NCBI RefSeq assembly: GCF_002127325.2
Contig: NC_035433.2
Location: 82,526,079 to 82,590,078 of the forward strand
Length of the DNA stretch: 64,000 nucleotides
From: Helianthus annuus
Taxonomy: Eukaryota > Streptophyta > Magnoliopsida > Asterales > Asteraceae
Direction of reading: 5' to 3'
In this document: in pieces, positions 58,107-64,000 of the stretch
Layout: the number at the start of each line of letters is the position of its first letter
Numbering within the stretch: position 1 is the first letter of the stretch
Notes under the pieces: model-generated
Database searches by the model: none
Told to the model about the DNA's origin: nothing
What the model saw: the letters and a program-made list of their open reading frames with translations, nothing else
Position numbers and translations under genes: made by a program

Positions 58107-58373
58107 CCGTCGGGATCTTACGGTTCTGTTTTCAGTAACTGAATCTTGGGCACGGGGGCGTGTTCAGTGGGCATGGCCCCGTGTTCAGCTTACTGTTTAA
58201 CTTAAAACAGGATTGCCAGTTCCAATGATTGGGCACGGGGCGTGTTCAGCGGGCACGGCCCGTGCTGAGTTCTGCAGAAGCTGAAAAACTAAGAAAATCC
58301 TAAAAAAAAAAAATAAAAATAAAATAAAAAAATGATTAGACCGCTGATTCCTGACTTTCTTAAAATCCTTGTG

Positions 58374-58391
58374 TCCCCGGTAACGGTGCCA
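58374..58391 (-). other. element D primer-binding site (tRNA-Asp type)
   Basis: - strand TGGCACCGTTACCGGGGA, 6 nt from the 5' LTR. The second copy, at 42755-42772, is TGGCACCGTTGCCGGGGA. Confidence 0.82.
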
Positions 58392-58397
58392 AAAACT

Positions 58398-60057
58398 TGA
58401 TGCGTGTGAAGTGTGTATATATTTTAAGCCCTTTTTACACTTTTTAGCCAAGTTTTAAATTTATAAACACGATATTCATTAACACTAAACCCACATATGG
58501 GCAAGTGCACCCATCATGGACGTAGTATAGTGTTGGTAAGATACCGAGGTCGTCCAAGGACACAAGAGCTTTTAGTACCGGTTTATCCTCAACGTCTAAT
58601 CAAATCAAAATGTTAGAAAAAGATTTTTTAAACTAGGAAAATAAAACTAACTAAAATGCTGAAAAGTAAAATAAAAATAAAAACAGATAGACAAGATGAA
58701 TCACTTGGATCCGACTCGTGTGTAGTGTAACCTTTGATTATTTTCGCACTTTTGCACTTGTTAAGAGATTATCTTAGTTATTGTAGTAGGCCCCTCTTTT
58801 GAAGGTGACGTTACCCTCAACCCAGTAGTTTGAGTCAGCAAGGATACAATCCTAAAGGGTCGGATTATTGAAAGATAATTAATTAAGTTATTAATGCATA
58901 ATGTGGTAGGCCCCTCTTTTGAAGGTGACGTTACCCTCGGCAAAGTAGTCTGAGTCAGCAGGGATACAGTCCTAAGTAGCCGGGTTAAAATTTTAATAGT
59001 AGTTTAACTTATGAGGGGATCAAAGAGTTTGGACCCCCGCCATCCAATACCGTTGGGTATTGAAGGAGGTCCTACTAAATTTGACCCAGGTCCTTTGCAG
59101 GATCTATAGACTAAACAATGGCAAGACTCTTACCAAACCGTTCCCTTAACCCCCGACCAGGTAGCCAACATACCTCCATATAGACCGTGGAGATATGAAT
59201 GGTGAAAATCTTTTATTTTATATAGACAGTAAAATAATGCCAAGACACCACGGACAAACGATAAGGAAGAATCACCTCCAACATAAGAAACTAGTAATTA
59301 AAGCCATTAATACAAAACCAATTAAAAAGTGCAAAAGATTAAAAATAAAAAGTATTACATTAAACACTTGTCTTCACCAAGTGATGTAAGAGACTTAGGC
59401 AAACATGGCCTTTGATTGTCAAGAACTCTTATGATCAATCTTGGATCCCGAGACGACTCACATACTCTATGATGGACAATGGATGATGGTGTTGTGATGG
59501 TGGTGGGTGGTGGGTGAAGTGTGAGAGAGGTGGTGTGCCAAGGGATAAGTTGCAAGAGCTCCAAGCACTCCTATTTATAGGCTGAACAGAAGCTCGGGCA
59601 CGGCCCCGTGTCCACTGGGCACGGCCCCGTGTCCATCCGACTCTCTCTCTTCATTAATTGCAATTTCATTTAATGCGTCTGCAACAGTTGACCACGCCCC
59701 CGTGTCCGCTGAGCACGGCCCCGTGGTGAGCAATGGAAGCTTCTACCACTTTGTCTTTTCTGCTGACACTTGGGCACGCCCCCGTGCTCACTGAGCACGG
59801 GGCGTGTTCAGTCTTCTGTCTTCTTGTTTTGCTTTGGGAAGATGCTGTCGGGAGGTCGGGCATGCCACGTTTTGTTCCTTTTCTTGTATTTATGTTAGAT
59901 TTAGCTGCCTTTTTGCTTCTTTTGTTCATTTGAGCTCATTTAATCCTGAAAATACAAAAGGAAGACAAAAGCACACTTTTTCCAACATTAGTACTAAAAA
60001 AGAGTTAGTTTTATGTTACAATTGATGTATTTTATATGTTGCATTTTGTGCACATCA
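58398..60057 (-). repeat. element D right (5') LTR
   Basis: 1,660 bp, TGATGCGTG...GCACATCA. Same features as 42779-44457: tandem 120-bp pair, TATA (about 59570-59581) and CACGGCCCCGTG palindromes (59597-59810). The antisense frame of the left LTR is cut by a TAG here. Right flank GCATATAATT has no polypurine tract, so this is the true outer end. Confidence 0.9.
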
Positions 60058-60277
60058 GCATATAATTAAATCGATGCTTCCAGGCATTTTAAATAACATA
60101 AGTAACATTCAAATTTAACATTTATAGTAACTAGTGGGATTCCCTGCTATGCGTAGGGTATTCGGTCAGTATGCATTCTGTTCGTTTTGTTCGTCTTAAC
60201 AACCGAAAGGAAAAATAAAATTAAAATCTTATTATCCCAAAAAAGATATTGACACGTGTTTTAAATTAAAATCTTAC

Positions 60278-60452
60278 TATTCCATATATTTTTCCTGAAC
60301 TTTTCGTAATATAAACGTATGTATAGTTTAAAATTCACTACATACAGATGTGTATAATTCAAGATTTGACAATATACATATATGTATATAGTGAATTTTA
60401 AACTATACATATGTGCATATTACAAAAATGGTAGGAAAATATATGATCCAGA
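60278..60452. repeat. fold-back MITE upstream of FRL gene
   Basis: Long inverted repeat: ATGTATAGTTTAAAATTCAC (about 60318) pairs with GTGAATTTTAAACTATACAT (about 60395), and weaker pairing continues outward to CCATATATTTTTCC / GGAAAATATATG. TSD not clear. Confidence 0.65.
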
Positions 60453-61919
60453 ATCCTTCTCAAGTTTTTCAAATTAGGTGGTCTTCTCTTATGATCTCTA
60501 CCCTTAGTCTATCTATTAAACATATTGTGTCATAGTTGAAAGAGATTTCGAAAGTCTAGAAAAAGTTATTGCTAATTGTTTGAAGTGAAAACCAATTTTT
60601 TTTGATGAAGACGTTCCTCAATAATATCATTGTGGCTCTCAAAGTCATGCGTTGTAGAAATACCAAACCAAATAAGTAGTGAGGTCCTTAGCTAAACCTT
60701 AGAAAATTTTAATGACATAACGTCTTTGAAATCTTCCTAGCCAAACGTGTCACCTATCAACCCATCTAGAAAAAGAAAAAAAAAGTAACAACTTTATAAC
60801 TATAATTAAAAAAAAATAAACTCAATACATCCACGACCCATTTATGACTTTATTCATATTCACAAACTACTCATAACCGTTTACATATACTTACAACTTG
60901 ATTACATTCTATTAACACTTCGACCTTTTCACCCATTAAGATGATGAAAACCTTTTTTTTCATGAGAAAATTAGGAAACTAAATATCAGACATGTCTTAT
61001 ATACACATGTGTAATGAATATTATGTACAATACTACATATATGCAACATACATTACACATGTCAGATAATGAGTTTGCTAATCTTCTCAGGGTGTCCGGA
61101 GTGGTAATCGGTAAAGGGTGACAAACCCCTTTACCGAGTGGTAAACACCACCGCCAACAAGTGTTTAATCACCAAAGTTTGCCAAATCGGTGGTGGCATG
61201 CCGAATTGGTGAGGGGAGGAAGGAAAGAGAGAGGGGGTGTGTGGGTGTGTGGGTGGGGTCCATTCCATCTCTCAACCAATCACACTTTTTCCTTTTTTTT
61301 TTTACAAAGTTTACCATTTTATCAAATGTCTAAACCATTGCCAACACTTTTCACCAAAGTTTAAACACTTTTGCCTGATTGACATGACGCGCTCTGATTG
61401 GTCGGTTTTTTAGTTTACCACTCCAAAGTGTTTAACCACTCCTTACACCCTCATGAAGAAAATGTTTTCTCATGATTCTATTCTATAATACCAATTCGTT
61501 AAAGATATCATATTCAAGTCATGTAAATCTCATATCATGTTCAAGTTAGGTTAGGTTATGGGTTGGTACTCCGAGACGGTATGCCAGACATTAACAAGTT
61601 TATGTGAAAGGGGACGCCAAACCGCACCATCCGACTTTCATTCGAGTGAGTTGTTAAAATCAAATTGTCATACTCAATCAGAATCATCATTATTATCATA
61701 CTTAGTAAATCTCATCAATAACAACACATAGAAAGAGTCTGAGAAATTTAAGATGTAGACAGTTTTATCTTTAATTCCTAGGAATAGAGAGGTTTCTTCT
61801 AGTGTCCGACTCAATAGTTTATTAAAAAGTTTTATTATTTTAAAGAGAAAAATCCAACCACCCACCTAACCTAACCCAAGCGGCGTGCATTAACTCAACT
61901 TTAACCTGGCAATAGCAAA
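60453..61919. other. upstream region of the FRL gene
   Basis: No gene. Holds a second palindromic stretch (TACACATGTGTAATG ... CATTACACATGT, 61009-61061) and the MITE at 61090-61450. The FRL promoter must lie in its right part; no single TATA box stands out. Confidence 0.5.
61090..61450. mobile_element. TIR MITE with 3-bp TSD (PIF/Harbinger-like)
   Basis: 361 bp. Left GGGTGTCCGGAGTGGT, right (rc) GGGTGTAAGGAGTGGT, with CCTTTACCGAGTGGTAAACA-like inner repeats. TSD TCA at 61087-61089 and 61451-61453. It ends about 500 bp before the FRL leader exon. The superfamily is a guess from the TSD length. Confidence 0.65.
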
Positions 61920-62078
61920 AACACAAACCAACATTTCTGTCACAACACACAAACCCTTACTTTCCTCTTTCTTACTTTATCCTTCCACACCCCCAAAATG
62001 GCTTGATCGGACTCCTCAATCCGCCGCCGTCCACTACCCTCTCCTCCGCCGCCACCTCCTCCTCCTCCTCCACCGTCT
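61920..62078 (+). other. probable FRL 5'UTR exon
   Basis: CT- and CCGCC-rich leader typical of plant 5'UTRs, ending CACCGTCT before a perfect GTAAGT donor at 62079. It contains a minimal upstream ORF ATGGCTTGA (61998-62006). The intron would run to an AG at 63115 or 63130, just before the start codon. The transcription start is not visible; 61920 is a rough limit. Confidence 0.55.
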
Positions 62079-62592
62079 GTAAGTATATTACTTCACAATA
62101 GCTTTAATTTTACATAAACTTCATTGAAATAAAGTTTATTATTATTATTATTATTATTATTGTCTTATGAATTAGCTCAATTGTCTGTTGTTTAATCTAA
62201 TTGTCACATATTTAAACCTCAATTTATTGATCTATTTGTTATTGTATAAATTATGTTTAATGTAATTAGATCGGATCACTTTAATCCAAACATGTTTGCG
62301 GCGCAGCTTTTTGCCCGTTTACTTGCCGCTTGTTTATAATTGGTTATTTTGGCATATTAATCTGAAGAATTATATTCATATTTAATATAAAAACAAACTT
62401 ATTTTTAGGTTTTATGCAATTTTATTTGTTTGGTATTAATATCAAATATTAATAATAACTAGTTATACTCCGTGTATTACACGAGTTGAATAATGAAAAT
62501 TGTTTGTTTGTAGAGCAAAATAAGGCAAGTTTATCTCACAAGCTTTTGCAATCCCTTGCTCGTAGTAATTAATATCGAATCCACTTCTAAAG

Positions 62593-62769
62593 CAGGGGCG
62601 GTTCTTAGAAGGGCCGTGGCCCGCCACGGCCCTGGCAAGTTTTTCGACCGTAGTGTTAATTTTCCGCATTTCGATCAAAATTTTTTATATATACTGTGTT
62701 CGGCCCGGGCATTTTTTAGTGCCCGTATCTTTCGGCCCTGGGACGTTCAACGGGCAAGATCCGCCACTG
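62593..62769. mobile_element. hAT MITE in the FRL 5'UTR intron
   Basis: 177 bp, CAGGGGCGGTTCTTAG ... CAAGATCCGCCACTG, TSD TTCTAAAG at 62585-62592 and 62770-62777. An inner inverted repeat GGGCCGTGGCCCGCCACGGC lies near the left end. An 8-bp TSD and CAGNGGCGG ends are typical of hAT. Confidence 0.88.
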
Positions 62770-63135
62770 TTCTAAAGTGTTTAACATTTGAAGTATGAGC
62801 CATTTTTTTGTAACGTAATTCAAAATATCATTATCATTACAAATGTGATATAAAAATACATTTCATAAAAATATGTTTTTTGTAAGGTTTAATTCAAAAA
62901 TATTGTTATCGTTAAAAATTTTAAATTAAAGATATATTTGAAGTAAGAGCGGACATTAAGATAAGAACTTAAAAATAAGCAATACTATCACTCTATGATA
63001 TTAACTTGATTTAAAAAATAATAAATTTCCTGTACCAATTAAAATCAGACAACAATTTTTATTACAATAATAATAATACTAATAATGATGAGGATAATTT
63101 TGGTTATGTGTGAAGGTTTATAGTGCATAGTTGCA

Positions 63136-64000
63136 ATGGAAGATTCGGATTCAGGTTCGGATTCGGTTGCTATGCTGTTGGAGTCGACAACTTCCAAAAT
63201 ACAGCAACTCCAGAAAGCATTTGCTGAGCTGGAGAGTCAGCGCGCGGTGACGCTGAACTTGAAATGGAAACAAATCGAGGAGCATTTTCATGGGCTTGAG
63301 AAGTCGTTGAAGAGGCGGTTTACGGAGCTGGAAGATCAAGAAAAGGAGTTCGAGATGAAAACCGTGCAAGCGCAAAAAGTGCTTGAGAAACGACGTGCTG
63401 CGGTTAATGCTAAGGAAGAAGCTTCTTTGACGAGACTTCAGGAGAAACGAGACGTTGCAGTGATTGCTATCTCGAATGCGCTTAAGAAGAATAAGAACGT
63501 ACGTGTGGAATGTGTGTCGGAATCTGAATCTGGAACTGTTAATGGTGAGAAACCGGTTGACGCAGTGGCTTCGGAAAGTGAGGTTATTGTGAACAAAACG
63601 TTGGTTGGAAACGATGATGTGAAACCGTTAACGAATCCACAGCTTGCAAAGTTATGTGTGGAGATGGATGCAAGTGGACTTCACAAGTTCATATCGGATA
63701 ACCGTAAGAATCTTGCTTCGATAAAAGAGGAAATGCCGATTGCGTTGAAGGCTTCACGTGATCCCGGTGGTCTGGTTTTGGATTCACTGAACGGTTTCTA
63801 TATTGCGGAAGGGTCAAATTTGGATGTGAAAAAGGATTCGAATCTTTTAGGTTTGAGGCGAACGTGTATAATGTTAATGGAATGTCTTAGCGTTCTGCTT
63901 GCGAACCTTGATGCGAGTGCTGTAACTAAGGTGATCACGGAAGATGCGAAGAATAGAGCAAAGGGTATTGCGCAAGAATGGAAACCGAAATTGGATGATC
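63136..64000 (+). CDS. FRL3: FRIGIDA-like protein 3 (N-terminal half, runs off window)
   Basis: 288 codons, open to the window end. The start MEDSDSGSDS is the first ATG after the intron acceptor. Residues about 18-115 form a coiled coil with the signature KIQQLQKAFAELESQRAVTL, LKWKQIEEHFHGLEKSLKRR and FTELEDQEKEFEMKT of the FRL3-type family. A low-complexity linker follows, then from about residue 163 the FRIGIDA domain (PF07899): LCVEMDASGLHKFISDNRKN and LGLRRTCIMLMECLSVLLAN. Family proteins are usually 500-600 residues, so about half is present. FRIGIDA and FRL1 act in nuclear complexes that raise FLC expression; the role of FRL3-type members is less clear. Intron-free so far. Codon use and frame are clean, unlike everything to its left. 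Confidence 0.93.
   Translation, partial: MEDSDSGSDSVAMLLESTTSKIQQLQKAFAELESQRAVTLNLKWKQIEEHFHGLEKSLKRRFTELEDQEKEFEMKTVQAQKVLEKRRAAVNAKEEASLTRLQEKRDVAVIAISNALKKNKNVRVECVSESESGTVNGEKPVDAVASESEVIVNKTLVGNDDVKPLTNPQLAKLCVEMDASGLHKFISDNRKNLASIKEEMPIALKASRDPGGLVLDSLNGFYIAEGSNLDVKKDSNLLGLRRTCIMLMECLSVLLANLDASAVTKVITEDAKNRAKGIAQEWKPKLDD

Larger units (their letters stand above)
42779..60057 (-). mobile_element. element D: Athila-type non-autonomous LTR element with nested insertions
   Basis: LTRs at 42779-44457 and 58398-60057, PBS at 58374-58391, Athila 3' signature at 44458-44500, all - strand. Of the 13.9 kb internal region 6.9 kb is a CACTA transposon and about 2.9 kb is other LTR sequence, leaving about 4.2 kb of its own. 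It has two ORFs and no pol. The left LTR has a PBS on its left side and a polypurine tract on its right, so it is shared by two D units. No paired TSD is expected or seen (right flank GCATA). Confidence 0.85.

Overview
The window is plant nuclear DNA, almost certainly from a eudicot and probably Asteraceae. The organism is inferred from the FRIGIDA-like gene and the general style of the repeats, not proved. It is a TE-dense intergenic block. One confident host gene runs off the right end: a FRIGIDA-like gene (FRL3 type, + strand, 5' leader exon near 61.9 kb, coding from 63,136). The left end holds doubtful host material: a possible coding end at 1-300, an orphan threonyl-tRNA-synthetase exon (1,336-1,546, - strand) and a possible organelle-targeted first exon (near 3.2-3.5 kb, - strand). 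A solo LTR with a perfect target-site duplication (TSD) sits between the last two.

Layout. 4.4-6.5 kb is a solo LTR. 8.1-9.0 kb is a fragment of a Tat-element accessory gene. 9.0-21.3 kb is a nested pair: element A (deleted chromovirus-like Gypsy, TSD ACTTA) with element B (about 9 kb Tekay-like chromovirus, TSD CTAGG) inside one of its LTRs. 21.3-29.5 kb is element C, a Tat-lineage Gypsy element with a + strand pol (degenerate RNase H, second archaeal-type RNase H, integrase). It also has a six-exon gene on the opposite strand, with its own TATA box, encoding a protein like the 'putative gypsy type transposon' family. 29.5-33.4 kb is element E, a truncated chromovirus fused in RT to C', a second copy of that antisense gene (33.4-42.6 kb). 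C' is split by element F (35.9-41.0 kb, TSD GTTGT), an Athila-type non-autonomous element. 42.6-60.1 kb is element D, another Athila-type non-autonomous element in an LTR-internal-LTR-internal arrangement. D is loaded with a 6.9 kb CACTA transposon (45.7-52.6 kb, TSD CCA), which itself carries a hAT MITE and a Mutator-like MITE, plus further Gypsy LTR pieces. 60.1-62 kb is the upstream region of the FRL gene, with two MITEs; a third lies in its 5'UTR intron.

How the parts relate. Most sequence is decayed. pol ORFs carry in-frame stops, mostly from C-to-T or G-to-A changes. Insertion order can be read from TSDs: B after A, F after C', CACTA after D, and MITEs inside the CACTA element. The main unexpected signals are: (1) different LTR families carry different GC-rich palindrome clusters in the same place, just upstream of the LTR TATA box; (2) the intron-bearing, self-promoted antisense gene inside Tat element copies; (3) two Athila-derived non-autonomous elements whose single PBS-proximal ORF starts with a Gag-type zinc knuckle; (4) two extra ORFs between the PBS and gag of element B. 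No CRISPR, rRNA or tRNA genes were seen.
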